34,871 nt of DNA, taken from NCBI GenBank assembly GCA_900752115.1, contig CAADUC010000080.1, positions 1 to 34,871 on the forward strand, written 5' to 3'. Position 1 is the first letter of the stretch, and each line of letters begins with the position of its first letter. The stretch comes from Clostridia bacterium. GTDB taxonomy: Bacteria; Bacillota; Clostridia; Oscillospirales; Acutalibacteraceae. This document shows positions 15,343 to 24,000 of this stretch, in pieces. The translations under genes and the position numbers were made by a program. The notes beneath the pieces were generated by a model. The model saw only the letters and a program-made list of their open reading frames with translations, ran no database searches and was not told the DNA's origin.

Positions 15343-16321
15343 TTATCGCGGCGTTTCCCGCGTATTCTTCTCTGTAAACCGCACGATCTCCTCTGCCTCC
15401 TGCGGATCCTTCGCATTGGTCACGATCAGATTCAGTCCGTTGGAGGAGAGGTTCTCCAAAAGGCAGGGAAGCTGCGCTTTTCCGATAATCAGGACGAGCC
15501 CTTTTCCTGCTTTCTGGATCCTTCGGAGCACCGGGATAAATTCCGTAACCGGCGGCTGACCGGCCACCTGCGTCCACTGGATCATCTGAATCCCGTCTAC
15601 TCCCAGGATCTCATCCAGATGCCGGATTTGCTCCATCCCGTCAAGGTGATACACGGCGTTGTCCAGCCACCCCGCCGTTTCCGTAAGCTCCGGTGTAATA
15701 AACTCCCGGTATATTGCGGGCGAAAGCATGACCGAAAGGTCGCATTGCAGCTGAAGCTGCCGTCCGGCGGACCAGGTGTTCATCCAGAAAATCGATCAGG
15801 AGCTCTCCGCTGCCTCTGAGCTGCGCGAGCGCGTCGTAGCTGCCGCAGTTGTCCGGCATTCCCACAAAATATCTTCCGTTCGCTTCCTTTGCCAGATAGG
15901 AAACGACGTCGAGCTCGCGGCGAAACACCTTGTTGCTGTCGGGATCGAATTCATAATTGTAATCAAAATAGTCGCTGAGGGACGGGTGAATCCAAATGGT
16001 ATCCCGCCTGTATTCCACCTTCTCCTCGGCGCAGATATACTTGGCGTGTCCCCCGGTCCCAAAGTACGGAAAAATGCACGGAAACGCGTCGCCCGCAAAA
16101 TAGGTTCTGCGGATTCTTTCCAGATTCCGCTCCTGAATCCATTGCGCGTCGTTGTACCACCGGCATAAATCCTCCTGGGATTCCGGGGGATTTTCTCTGT
16201 AGGGACGCTGCGGATCCCTGGGGGCCAGAACCGAAACGCAGCATCTGTCCAAAATCTCGTTTTCCCACAAGGCCTCCAGCCTTTTCCTGATTGTTTCGTA
16301 CCTTTTTTCCGTCGAATCCAT
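15343..16321 (-). pseudogene. URO-D-like decarboxylase/methyltransferase gene with internal deletion
   Basis: The 5' part (16321 to about 15783) encodes an N-terminus starting MDSTEKRYETIRKRLEALWE and running to GELLIDFLDE. The 3' part resumes in another frame at 15783 with MNTWSAGRQLQLQCDLSVML and continues through YHLDGMEQIRHLD and QMIQWTQVAGQPP to a stop at 15343. From knowledge of URO-D-like proteins of gut Firmicutes, about 40 residues expected between LIDFLDE and the WMNTWSPG-like motif are missing, so the break is an internal deletion with frameshift, not a simple sequencing indel. The start has a good GGAGGTG site. The family resembles uroporphyrinogen decarboxylase but usually lacks haem context. 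The AraC gene is divergent and probably controlled it. Confidence 0.8.
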
Positions 16322-16501
16322 GTGAAATCCACCTCCGGGTCGTTTTCCTCATCATACCCGACAATCCGACGAAAATCTTGGGACGTTTTAGCAAAAGGTT
16401 TGCATTTTTTATGATTTTCAAAATGAGCAGTTTTTCTTCCCGGTGCGTCTGCGGACAGACTCCCCGTTTTTTGGGGCGGAACATGTGAAAGGAGGGCGGA
16501 C

Positions 16502-17359
16502 ATGCGGTTTCAAAAAGAAGTCATTGCCCTTGATCCGGAATTTCCACTGAAAATTTTCCCGGCGCCCGGATGCGGCCGGGAAAATTTCTTCCTGCACACG
16601 CACGATTGCCTTGAGATTAACCTTGTGGCCCAGGGGGAGGGGATTTACTGGATCGGGAACAAGCAATACAACATTTCTCAGGGAGATCTCGTCATCATCA
16701 ATAACCGCGAGCACCATATCGCCGTCAACGGAGGAAACTTGCTTCTGAAAGTGCTCGTGTTTGATCCCGACATGGTTTGGCAGAATAACAACACCCTGGA
16801 TTATAAATATCTGCAAACCTTTTATGAGTGGAAGCTGGGGTTTCCTCCCTGCTTTTCGGCAAGCCACCCGCTCACGGAAGCCATCGCCTCCGTTTTCTCC
16901 AGAATTGAACGGGAGATCGCGGAACAGCAGGAAGGCTACCGTCTGCTTGTCAAGGCGCTGCTGCTTGAAATTCTCTCCCTGATCTACCGGGCCTTTGCGC
17001 AGTCGGATCACACGTCGCAGAGGGTGCAGAAATTCCGCAGGGAGTACGCCCGCATAGAAAAATCGCTGCTCTATCTCGACAACCGGTATCGTGAATCCGT
17101 CCGGCTAAACGAGCTTGCCGGCCTCGTTCATCTGACGCCCAGCTATTATTCCAAACTTTTTCACGAGGTGACCGGCATGACCGTGCCGGCATACGTCAGT
17201 CAGAAAAGGCTTCGCCACGCGTGCCTGCTGCTGAAAACCAGCGAAAAGAATATCTCCGAAATCGCTCTCGAGTGCGGCTTCAACGACGTTTCCAGCTTCA
17301 ACCGCCTTTTCCGGCGGACGTTTACCCTGTCTCCGAGCGAATACCGAACCCGGAGATAA
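16502..17359 (+). CDS. AraC-family transcriptional regulator with cupin sensor domain
   Basis: 285 residues. The N-terminal half is a cupin-like sugar-binding domain with FFLHTHDCLEINLVAQGEG (about 29-47) and the GDLVIINNREHH strand pattern. The C-terminal 100 residues form two helix-turn-helix units: LNELAGLVHLTPSYYSKLF and ISEIALECGFNDVSSFNRLF, followed by the hallmark RRTFTLSPSEYR. AAAGGAGGG lies 5 bases before ATG 16502. It is divergent from the broken URO-D-like gene across 180 bp, so it probably activated that gene or a pathway containing it. With that target damaged, its current role is unclear. Confidence 0.92.
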   Translation: MRFQKEVIALDPEFPLKIFPAPGCGRENFFLHTHDCLEINLVAQGEGIYWIGNKQYNISQGDLVIINNREHHIAVNGGNLLLKVLVFDPDMVWQNNNTLDYKYLQTFYEWKLGFPPCFSASHPLTEAIASVFSRIEREIAEQQEGYRLLVKALLLEILSLIYRAFAQSDHTSQRVQKFRREYARIEKSLLYLDNRYRESVRLNELAGLVHLTPSYYSKLFHEVTGMTVPAYVSQKRLRHACLLLKTSEKNISEIALECGFNDVSSFNRLFRRTFTLSPSEYRTRR

Positions 17360-17375
17360 GTCCGGCACGGATTTT

Positions 17376-18407
17376 CTACACCGCTTCGGCCCGCAGGCGC
17401 ACCAGATGCGCAACGCTGGGAATCGACTCGCCCTGCTGGCTTGTCGTCAGCGACATCAGCGCTCCCGTGCCGAGGAACAGCACATCCGTGAGACGTCCTG
17501 CGAGCAGATCGCCAAGCACGGCCGAGCACAGCACCGCCGCGGAGCATCCGCAGCCCGATCCGCCCGCGTGCACATCCTGACGCTTTCTGTCATACAGCAT
17601 CAGCCCGCCGTCGTTGTGTACGGAGGCAATGTCGTATCCCTCGCGCAGGGTAAGCTCCCGCAGAAGATCGCTGCCCACTGCGCCGAGATCGCCGGTTAAA
17701 ATCAGATCGAACGCCTCCGGGGTCAGACCGGTATCCGCAAAATAGTTGACCAGTGTACGGCAGGCGGCCGGGGCCATGGCCGCCCCCATGTTCGCCGCGT
17801 CCGTCACGCCGAGATCGACCATGCGTCCAAATGTCGCTTCCCGAACCGCCACAGCCCGAACCGCACCTGCGGGGGGCTCCGCGGACAGGATCACCGCTCC
17901 GGACGCTGTAGCCGTCCATTGCGCCGTCGGCGTGCGCTGTCCGCCGTACTCAAGCGGGAGACGGAACTGCCGCTCCGCCGAGCAAAAATGCGACGACGTC
18001 ACCGCGAGCGCCCGCTGTGCCGCTCCGCTTTCCACAAAAACGGAAGCGGTTGCAATGGTTTGCGCCATCGTTGAGCACGCGCCGTACTGCCCGAGATACG
18101 GAACATCAAGCTTTCGCAGCCCGAAAACGGACGCAGCGCACTGATTGAGCAGATCCCCGGCAAAAACGCAGTCAAGCTCCTCCGGCTCCATCCCCGCCTT
18201 GCGCAGCGCAAGCAGCGACGCCTCCGCCTGCAGACGGCTCTCTGCCTGCTCCCAGCTGTCCGCTCCGAGCAGGGTATCCTCATGACATTGATCAAACAGA
18301 TCGCCGAGCGGTCCCTCCTTCTCTCTCTTTCCCACGGACGACGCCCAGCCCGCAATCCACGGTCCGCGTTCAAACCGCAGCGTATCGTTTCCCACTCTTG
18401 TGATCAT
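17376..18407 (-). CDS. spoVAD: Stage V sporulation protein AD
   Basis: 343 residues. SpoVAD has a thiolase-like fold, binds dipicolinic acid and helps load it into the developing spore. The family pattern is strong: GTAS-like GWASSVGKREKEGPLGD near the start, DLLNQC, YLGQYGACSTMA, TSSHFCSAERQFR, LEYGGQRTPTAQWT, and GSGCGCSA near the C-terminus. The usual neighbours spoVAC and spoVAE are absent, so it stands alone. ATG 18407 (MITRVGNDTLRF) has GGGAGG 9 bases upstream and matches the family start. An in-frame ATG at 18440 also has an AAAGGAG site and would add 11 basic residues. The gene strongly indicates a spore-former. Confidence 0.95.
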   Translation of the reverse strand: MITRVGNDTLRFERGPWIAGWASSVGKREKEGPLGDLFDQCHEDTLLGADSWEQAESRLQAEASLLALRKAGMEPEELDCVFAGDLLNQCAASVFGLRKLDVPYLGQYGACSTMAQTIATASVFVESGAAQRALAVTSSHFCSAERQFRLPLEYGGQRTPTAQWTATASGAVILSAEPPAGAVRAVAVREATFGRMVDLGVTDAANMGAAMAPAACRTLVNYFADTGLTPEAFDLILTGDLGAVGSDLLRELTLREGYDIASVHNDGGLMLYDRKRQDVHAGGSGCGCSAAVLCSAVLGDLLAGRLTDVLFLGTGALMSLTTSQQGESIPSVAHLVRLRAEAV

Positions 18408-18591
18408 CCGTTTTTTCCTCCCTGTTTTTTCCGTTATCATGCCTCTCCTTTTTCCCGATTATGCGCACAGCCGCTGCGGCCGTATCACGTCCCGGGGTGC
18501 ATTTTTTGCCCTTCCGCCAGACTGCGCCCAGTCCTCCGCTGCTCTCCCATCTTTGGGTCCTGCGCCTGTTCGTTTCTTTTGTCCTGATGTT

Positions 18592-18669
18592 CGCTCTTGA
18601 TGCCCGCTTTTGATGCTCGCTTTTAATGCTCGCTTTTAATACCCGCTCTTGATGCCCGCTTTTAATACC
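18592..18669. repeat. 13-bp tandem repeat, six copies
   Basis: Six direct copies of a 13-bp unit, CGCTTTTAATGCT and close variants (CGCTCTTGATGCC, CGCTTTTGATGCT, CGCTTTTAATACC), run without gaps, and a partial seventh begins CGCTCTGAAAGC. The period is not a multiple of three. The tract lies about 185 bp upstream of spoVAD in the 600-bp gap between spoVAD and the permease gene. I see no gene in 18441-18840. Confidence 0.9.
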
Positions 18670-18847
18670 CGCTCTGAAAGCAGCATCTTGTATCTGCTGC
18701 CGTCCGCCCATTGTCCCGCCGTCTTCCACAGCCGGAATCGCGCAAACTGGCGAACACTCGCACGGAACGGAGGGCAAAATTGGCTGTTTGCACAGAAAGT
18801 GTGAATAAATTGTTTCTCAGGAATGAAAAGTTTGTGGAATTAGGCGA

Positions 18848-18876
18848 TTGCTTTCCCTTGTCGAAATTCGTATAAT
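18848..18876 (+). promoter_or_regulatory. Promoter of the purine permease gene
   Basis: TTGCTT (18848-18853), a 17-bp spacer and a perfect TATAAT (18871-18876) precede a leader of about 125 nt. Confidence 0.75.
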
Positions 18877-18886
18877 AAGGGTTGTT

Positions 18887-18984
18887 CAGGGGATAGGGGC
18901 CCGCTGTGCTTTTCTTCGGCAAAAACGCTGCGGCGCCGTTCCCCGCCTGGTCCGGTCTTTCACTGCCCGGACTTATTTTATTTT
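18887..18984 (+). promoter_or_regulatory. Structured leader with possible attenuator before the permease
   Basis: A long imperfect stem can form from GGGGATAGGGGC (about 18891-18902) with GCGCCGTTCCCC (about 18933-18944). A second hairpin, GGTCCGG (18949-18955) with CCGGACT (18967-18973), is followed by TTATTTTATTTT. This is terminator-like and lies between promoter and gene. Permeases of this family are often controlled by purine riboswitches. I cannot find the purine-aptamer consensus here, so the sensor, if any, is unknown. Confidence 0.4.
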
Positions 18985-19008
18985 CATGTTACAGGAGGAA
19001 TGGAACAC

Positions 19009-20409
19009 ATGGCAGGGAACAAGAAAAGTTCCGCCCCGGCGAAGAAGGACTTCTTCGATCTTGCGGGCCATGGAACCAACGTCAAAACCGAAATCATCGC
19101 CGGCATCACGACCTTCCTCGCGATGGCCTACATCCTCGCGGTGAACCCGAGCATGCTCGCGGCAACGGGTATGGACCAGAACGCGGTCTTTGTGGCCACG
19201 GCTCTCTCCGCCGCCCTCGCGACCTTCATCATGGGCTTCCTCGCGAACTACCCGGTTGCTCTGGCTTCCGGCATGGGCCTGAACGCCTACTTCACCTACT
19301 CGGTCTGCCTTGGCATGGGTCTCGGCGACAATGCCTGGAGAATCGCTCTGACCGCCGTTCTGGTTGAGGGCCTCGTTTTCATCGTTCTCTCGGCCTTCAA
19401 GTTCCGTGAGAAGATTGTCAACGGCATCCCGGAGAACCTCAAGTATGCCATTACCGCCGGTATCGGCCTGTTCATCACGCTGATCGGCTGCAAGGGCGCC
19501 GGCATTGTCGTTCCCAATTCGTCTACCCTCGTGGGCCTTGGCAACTTCAAGTCCGCCACTGTCTCCCTCGCTCTGATCGGCCTCATCATTCTTGCCGTGC
19601 TGCATCACTTCCGCGTCAAGGGCGCCATCCTGATCAGCATCCTCGTCACCTGGGTGCTCGGCATTCTTGCGGAACTTGGCGGCTGGTATGTGGTCGACGT
19701 CGAGGCTGGCGTGTTCTCCAACATTCCTTCCTTCGCCAACTACACGCCCTTCCCGTCCCTTGCCCCCACCTTCTTCCAGTTTGATTTCGGCTATGCCGCC
19801 AATCATATCGTGGACTTCCTCGTCGTTGTCTTTGCCTTCCTGTTTGTCGACCTGTTTGACACCGTTGGCACGCTCGTCGGCGTTGCCGCAAAGGGCAATC
19901 TCCTCGACAAGGACGGCAAGCTTCCCCGCGCGGGCAGAGCTCTTATGGCGGACGCTATCGGCACCGTGGTAGGCGCCTGCCTGGGTACCTCCACCGTCAC
20001 CAGCTACGTTGAGTCCTCCGCCGGTGTTTCCGAGGGTGGCCGTACCGGTCTGACGGCTATTGTTGCCGGCGTTCTCTTCCTCATTGCCATCCCGCTCTAT
20101 CCGATTTTCACGGCGATTCAGGGCTTCGCCACCGCGCCGGCCCTCATCTTCGTTGGTCTCCTGATGATGAGCGCTGTTCTGAAGATTAAGTTTGAGGGCG
20201 ACATTGCCGACGCTGTCGGTGCCTTCCTCGCCATCTTCATGATGCCCTTCACCTACTCCATCGCCAACGGCATTATGTTCGGCATGCTGGCTTGGGTCAT
20301 CCTCAAGCTCCTCACCGGCAAGGCGAAGGACATCTCCCCCATCATGTACGGCGTGGGCGTTCTCTTCGTCATCCGTATTGTGACTATTATTCTCGGCGTG
20401 GCCGGCTAA
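19009..20409 (+). CDS. NCS2-family guanine/hypoxanthine permease
   Basis: 466 residues with about 12-14 membrane segments. It is recognised as the AzgA/PbuG/PbuO branch of the nucleobase:cation symporters from AGITTFLAMAYILAVNP (about 32-48), ASGMGLNAYFTY, ENLKYAITAGIGLFI, FVDLFDTVGTLVGV (TM8, substrate-binding Asp/Thr region) and LGTSTVTSYVESSAGVSEGGRTGL (TM10, binding Glu). It imports adenine, guanine or hypoxanthine with protons. ATG 19009 was chosen because AGGAGG lies 10 bases before it. ATG 19000 is only one base from that site. Its codons are unusually uniform and GC-ending, suggesting high expression. Confidence 0.95.
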   Translation: MAGNKKSSAPAKKDFFDLAGHGTNVKTEIIAGITTFLAMAYILAVNPSMLAATGMDQNAVFVATALSAALATFIMGFLANYPVALASGMGLNAYFTYSVCLGMGLGDNAWRIALTAVLVEGLVFIVLSAFKFREKIVNGIPENLKYAITAGIGLFITLIGCKGAGIVVPNSSTLVGLGNFKSATVSLALIGLIILAVLHHFRVKGAILISILVTWVLGILAELGGWYVVDVEAGVFSNIPSFANYTPFPSLAPTFFQFDFGYAANHIVDFLVVVFAFLFVDLFDTVGTLVGVAAKGNLLDKDGKLPRAGRALMADAIGTVVGACLGTSTVTSYVESSAGVSEGGRTGLTAIVAGVLFLIAIPLYPIFTAIQGFATAPALIFVGLLMMSAVLKIKFEGDIADAVGAFLAIFMMPFTYSIANGIMFGMLAWVILKLLTGKAKDISPIMYGVGVLFVIRIVTIILGVAG

Positions 20410-20487
20410 CCAGGCTGACCAGGCTGAGCTTGGATGCAATTCGCGCAGCGGCGGGCAAACCCGCCGTGTAACTCACAGCAAATTGTC

Positions 20488-20527
20488 GACCCCCTTGCGG
20501 CCTCTGCCGCAAGGGGGTCGTGTTTTG
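20488..20527 (+). terminator. Terminator of the purine permease gene
   Basis: A perfect 13-bp stem (20488-20500 with 20507-20519, 6-nt loop) is followed by GTGTTTT. Its core CCCCCTTGCGG and complement are the same as in the hairpin at 5689-5720. Confidence 0.85.
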
Positions 20528-20613
20528 CGCCCGCGTTGTTACTTATGTGAAAAAGGCAGCGTGATACACATTTTTAGCTGCAAACAAATCCTGTTCTCTG
20601 CATCAGCAAATCA

Positions 20614-20666
20614 AAAGCCAGGAGTCCCTCCGGCAGTGTTATTCTGCCGGAGGGACTCCTGGCTTT
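20614..20666 (-). terminator. Strong terminator of the two-component operon
   Basis: A perfect 23-bp stem (20614-20636 with 20644-20666) with a 7-nt loop is followed by TTTTGATTTG on the minus strand. It lies 18 bp after the response-regulator stop and is one of the longest perfect hairpins in the window. Confidence 0.9.
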
Positions 20667-20684
20667 ATAGGGGCTCCACAAGCA

Positions 20685-22250
20685 TTACACTTCCCTGTCC
20701 TCCCCCGGGGAAACGCCATTGCATTTCTTGTAAACCTGTGAGAAATACGAAAAATTTGAGTAACCAACCTTTGCGGCGACAACGCCGATTGGAAGTTTCG
20801 TCGTTTGAAGAAGCGCCTGTGCCGTCTTCATCTTTTCCTGCACGATAAATTCCCGAAGCGTCATTCCCATCCTGGTGCTGAACAAGCCGGAAAGATAATT
20901 AGGGCTCAAATGAACTGCCTGCGCAATTGTATTGCGACGCAGATCCTCTTCAATATGAGAACGAATGAAGAAAATTGCCTTTTCAATCAAATCCTCCTCG
21001 TCCTCGCCAAAGCCGTCCGCCGTGTCCGCTTCCAGACGGAGCATCGCCTGCGTTATTAATTCGCGCAGCCTGTTCGTTGTTTCCGCTTTCTCCTGCAAAC
21101 AGGCAATCAACGCTTCATCGGACGAAGCTCCCGGATACCGTTCCCGGCCTTCGAGAGAAACGGAAAGCACCACCTGATGAAACGCCTGCTGGAACAAATA
21201 AAGCGTTCTGGCATTCAAATCGTCAGCCAAGTCCTCCAAGTACTGCTCCATTTCCCGCCGGACTGCGGGAACATATCCTTCTGCCAGAAGACGTCTCCAA
21301 TTCTCAAAGCGTGAATATTCTATCTCACAATCCTCCTTCGGCTGCGGATCCCAGAACAGGGACTCACGCCGGGCTACATTTCCGCTGCAGGAAGCACGCA
21401 GCCGATCGGCAACATCGGAAAGATTCCGGGGCGTCACGGCGGGTCCGGTATGAAAGGCGGCTCCGCAGCACAGTGTAGTTCGCAGAATCTCCTGTACCTG
21501 CCGCAGCTTCTGACGAAAAGCTTCCTCATTCAACGTCCGGCTTCCATGTCCCGCCAAAAGAAATCCAAACACCCCCTCCCCAAGGTCGGCTTCCAGCATC
21601 TCGCTCTCTCCTGCGAAAATTTCCTGAAGAATATTTGTCACAGCATACAGCAGAAGCTCTGCTTCCCAGGATATGGAGTCTGCACACACCTGCAGCAGCA
21701 GGAAATAATACCTCTCTTCCGGACAAAGACGCACGCCGAAATTTGTCAGAGTCTGTTCCAGATCAGAAGTATAGCCACGCTCTCCCGCATACCACTCCGC
21801 CAGAATTTTTCCCAAAAGATGCGAACGCTTTCCAGAAACAGTTTTTCCGTAGGAGTAATATTTGTCCCGTTCCCTCTCGAGACTGACAGCCTCACAGGCT
21901 TTCGCAACCGATCGCTCTACATCCTCATATCGTGCGGGCTGTAGAATGTAATCAAAACCACCAAGCCGCAGCGCCGTCTGCGCATACTGAAAATCAGGAT
22001 GAGCCGTGAGAAAAATACATTTAATCTCCTTGTTTTCTTTGCGGATCCACGCTAGAAGAGAAAGTCCGTTCTCCGAGGGCATCTCAATATCACACAGCAG
22101 AACATCCACCTGCTCTGCGCTCATGACGCTCCTTGCCTGTGCGGCACTGCAGGCAGTAAGTACACGGCTGATGCCTGCTTCCTTCCACCGCACGCCCACC
22201 GCAAGTCCTTCTACCACATATCTCTGGTCGTCAACGATCAGAACAGTCAT
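20685..22250 (-). CDS. YesN-type response regulator with AraC DNA-binding domain
   Basis: 521 residues. The receiver domain starts MTVLIVDDQRYVVEGL. The phosphoacceptor is Asp54 in LLCDIEMPSENGL and the conserved Thr is in FLTAHPDF. The position of the conserved Lys is Gln104 in YILQPARYED, a change often seen in this AraC-linked class. A middle region of about 270 residues follows. The end has paired helix-turn-helix units: TIAQAVHLSPNYLSGLFSTRMGMTLREF and GVVAAKVGYSNFSYFSQVYKKCNGVSP. ATG 22250 has GGGAGG upstream and overlaps the kinase gene by 20 bp, so the two are translationally coupled. It probably activates the neighbouring transporter operon. Confidence 0.93.
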   Translation of the reverse strand: MTVLIVDDQRYVVEGLAVGVRWKEAGISRVLTACSAAQARSVMSAEQVDVLLCDIEMPSENGLSLLAWIRKENKEIKCIFLTAHPDFQYAQTALRLGGFDYILQPARYEDVERSVAKACEAVSLERERDKYYSYGKTVSGKRSHLLGKILAEWYAGERGYTSDLEQTLTNFGVRLCPEERYYFLLLQVCADSISWEAELLLYAVTNILQEIFAGESEMLEADLGEGVFGFLLAGHGSRTLNEEAFRQKLRQVQEILRTTLCCGAAFHTGPAVTPRNLSDVADRLRASCSGNVARRESLFWDPQPKEDCEIEYSRFENWRRLLAEGYVPAVRREMEQYLEDLADDLNARTLYLFQQAFHQVVLSVSLEGRERYPGASSDEALIACLQEKAETTNRLRELITQAMLRLEADTADGFGEDEEDLIEKAIFFIRSHIEEDLRRNTIAQAVHLSPNYLSGLFSTRMGMTLREFIVQEKMKTAQALLQTTKLPIGVVAAKVGYSNFSYFSQVYKKCNGVSPGEDREV

Positions 22251-24000
22251 CGTTTTTCCTCCCTTTCTCCTCCAGACCGCAGGGAAGGAACAGCTCTGCG
22301 CAGGAGCCGTCCCGGTTGTAAAAGGAAAAGGCGTAACGGCTGCCATAAAGGAGCGCACATCGGCGTTTCACATTGGAAATGCCAATCTGCGTGCTTTCCT
22401 CTGTCTGCGTGCCGTTCAGACGCTGGAGTACCTGCGGCGGGAACCCCCTTCCGTCATCATAGACAGTCAAGTTTACAAACTGCTCTCTGCCCTCTCCCAC
22501 ACGTGAAGCCTTTACCTGTATATGCAGTTGTTTTTCAGGCGAGGAAGCATGTTTAACCGAATTCTCTACAAAGGTGAGGAGAGAAAGCGGCGGCACAGGG
22601 AATTGCAGCAGCCCCTCTTCCACCTGCAGACTGCACACAGGCGGCCGCGATGCCACAATCTGCTGCAGCAGGATATAGTTTTCCACACTTCTCAGCTCGG
22701 CGGAAAGCGGAATGGTTTCACCCACAATATGAAGCATATCGCGCAGATACTCGGAAAGTGCCAATATCATCCGCTGCATATTGTCATATTTCTTTGCCTG
22801 CGCCATACTGTACAGGTTTTTCAGGCAATTGAGATAAAAGTGCGGACGAATCTGAATCTGCAGATACTGCAGCTCCGCCCGCTCTGCTTCTATTTTCTTT
22901 TCATATGCCGCAAATTTGAGCGAGTGGATTTGATCCATCATCGTATTGAACGCTTCATAGATTTTTTCAAATTCCCGGATATTCTCACGCGGCTGAATAC
23001 GGGTTTCCAGATTGCCTTCGCACACCTTGCCCATAGTTGCGGTCAGTTGATCAAGCGGAGAAAAGATAAACCTGCGCAGCAGTATAAAGCAAAGCCATAT
23101 CATCCCCAACACTACCAGAGAAAATGCAAACAACAGCAACAGCGTACCGTCAAAGCTTTCCCAGATGGCCGGATACGGTGCAAGATACGCCGCTCGCAGC
23201 CCCGCAAATCCCAGCTCTTCCTCTGCAACGTAATACCGGCTTCCATCGCCCCCGGAAAGCAGGTGCCCGCCCCGGTACTGACGTACGTCAGATACGTCCG
23301 GATTCTCAGGCATGGTGAGAAGAGCTCCATCCTCCCCGAAAAAAACAAAGGAACCGAGAAAACGCGCCGCTTCCGGGCTGGACTGGCTGATTTGCTGCAG
23401 ATCCACCAGAACGGCGATCGATGCGCCGCCCCGGCTCATAATCCGGATTAAGCAGGGCACCCCCTCAATCCAGTGCAGCGTCCAATCCTGCGAGGGAGCG
23501 GAACCGCTGCTGAGCAGCCGTTTCATATAATCTCCGGAATACATCTGAATTTGGCTGGAGGCTCCCGAACCGTACGTCTTGGTAAAATAGCCCGACGGCG
23601 AAGAAAAAAGAAAAAATGCGTCGGCCGTTTTTTCCGTCTTAAGCACCATATCGCATTTTTCCTTCACCTGATACGCGCACAGATGGCTTTCCAGAAACGT
23701 GTCCTGATAAGAAAGCATAGCAAAATCCTGATCGGAGGCCGTCAGATATAAAAGATAGCTGTCCACGCTCTCCAGCCCGGTGCGCAGCCAGGACGAGAAC
23801 AGGGAAAGCGTGCTGGTGCTGCTCGCTTCCAGCTGGCGGTTCATGTTGCTGTTCACAATATAAAAATTATAACCGAGCAGAACGCCGCCCGACAGAATCA
23901 GCAGCGCCGCAAGCAGAATCGCCGCTTTTCTCTGGAACGGGATAAATGGCCGTTTCAAGCGTATCGTTTCTCCTTTCACCCATTTGAACGCTTTCCTCAT
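22231..24000 (-). CDS. YesM-type sensor histidine kinase
   Basis: 589 residues. Membrane segments at about 26-47 and 285-308 enclose an extracytoplasmic sensor domain of roughly 240 residues. A HAMP domain (about 310-362) and a short coiled coil follow. The phosphorylation site is His387 in QIQIRPHFYLNCLKNLYSMA, the His-kinase pattern of the LytS/YesM class. The ATPase has the N-box LLTFVENSVKHA (about 474-485) and DDGRGF (515-520). Such kinases sense extracellular oligosaccharides or their binding protein and phosphorylate the YesN partner. ATG 24000 has only a weak GGGAG site. A TTG at 23958 with AAAGGAG before it is a real alternative start that would remove 14 residues before the first membrane helix. 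Confidence 0.9.
   Translation of the reverse strand: MRKAFKWVKGETIRLKRPFIPFQRKAAILLAALLILSGGVLLGYNFYIVNSNMNRQLEASSTSTLSLFSSWLRTGLESVDSYLLYLTASDQDFAMLSYQDTFLESHLCAYQVKEKCDMVLKTEKTADAFFLFSSPSGYFTKTYGSGASSQIQMYSGDYMKRLLSSGSAPSQDWTLHWIEGVPCLIRIMSRGGASIAVLVDLQQISQSSPEAARFLGSFVFFGEDGALLTMPENPDVSDVRQYRGGHLLSGGDGSRYYVAEEELGFAGLRAAYLAPYPAIWESFDGTLLLLFAFSLVVLGMIWLCFILLRRFIFSPLDQLTATMGKVCEGNLETRIQPRENIREFEKIYEAFNTMMDQIHSLKFAAYEKKIEAERAELQYLQIQIRPHFYLNCLKNLYSMAQAKKYDNMQRMILALSEYLRDMLHIVGETIPLSAELRSVENYILLQQIVASRPPVCSLQVEEGLLQFPVPPLSLLTFVENSVKHASSPEKQLHIQVKASRVGEGREQFVNLTVYDDGRGFPPQVLQRLNGTQTEESTQIGISNVKRRCALLYGSRYAFSFYNRDGSCAELFLPCGLEEKGRKNDDCSDR

Noticed and set aside
15327..15343. GC hairpin after the phosphohexomutase as a terminator
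   Set aside because: The 8-bp palindrome ACGCGCGG..CCGCGCGT has almost no loop and no T-run, so I do not call it as a terminator.
13796..15577. Long minus-strand frame antisense to the phosphohexomutase
   Set aside because: The plus-strand gene has all catalytic motifs, promoter and ribosome binding site. The antisense peptide is featureless.
18592..18669. 13-bp repeats considered as a CRISPR array or plasmid iterons
   Set aside because: There are no spacers between units, so it is not CRISPR. No replication initiator gene or origin features are nearby.
18370..18777. Minus-strand frame through the 13-bp repeats (about 135 codons)
   Set aside because: The repeat period is not a multiple of three, the frame overlaps the spoVAD start, and I see no ribosome binding site. 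The peptide is an artefact of the repeat.
18877..18995. Purine or ykkC-type riboswitch before the permease
   Set aside because: The purine aptamer core is absent, and the short ykkC-like stretches are in the wrong order with no matching 3' part. It is kept only as a possible unknown attenuator.
18973..20439. Long minus-strand frame antisense to the purine permease
   Set aside because: The charged, repetitive peptide mirrors the GC-ending codons of the permease gene. There is no start signal and it crosses the permease promoter region.
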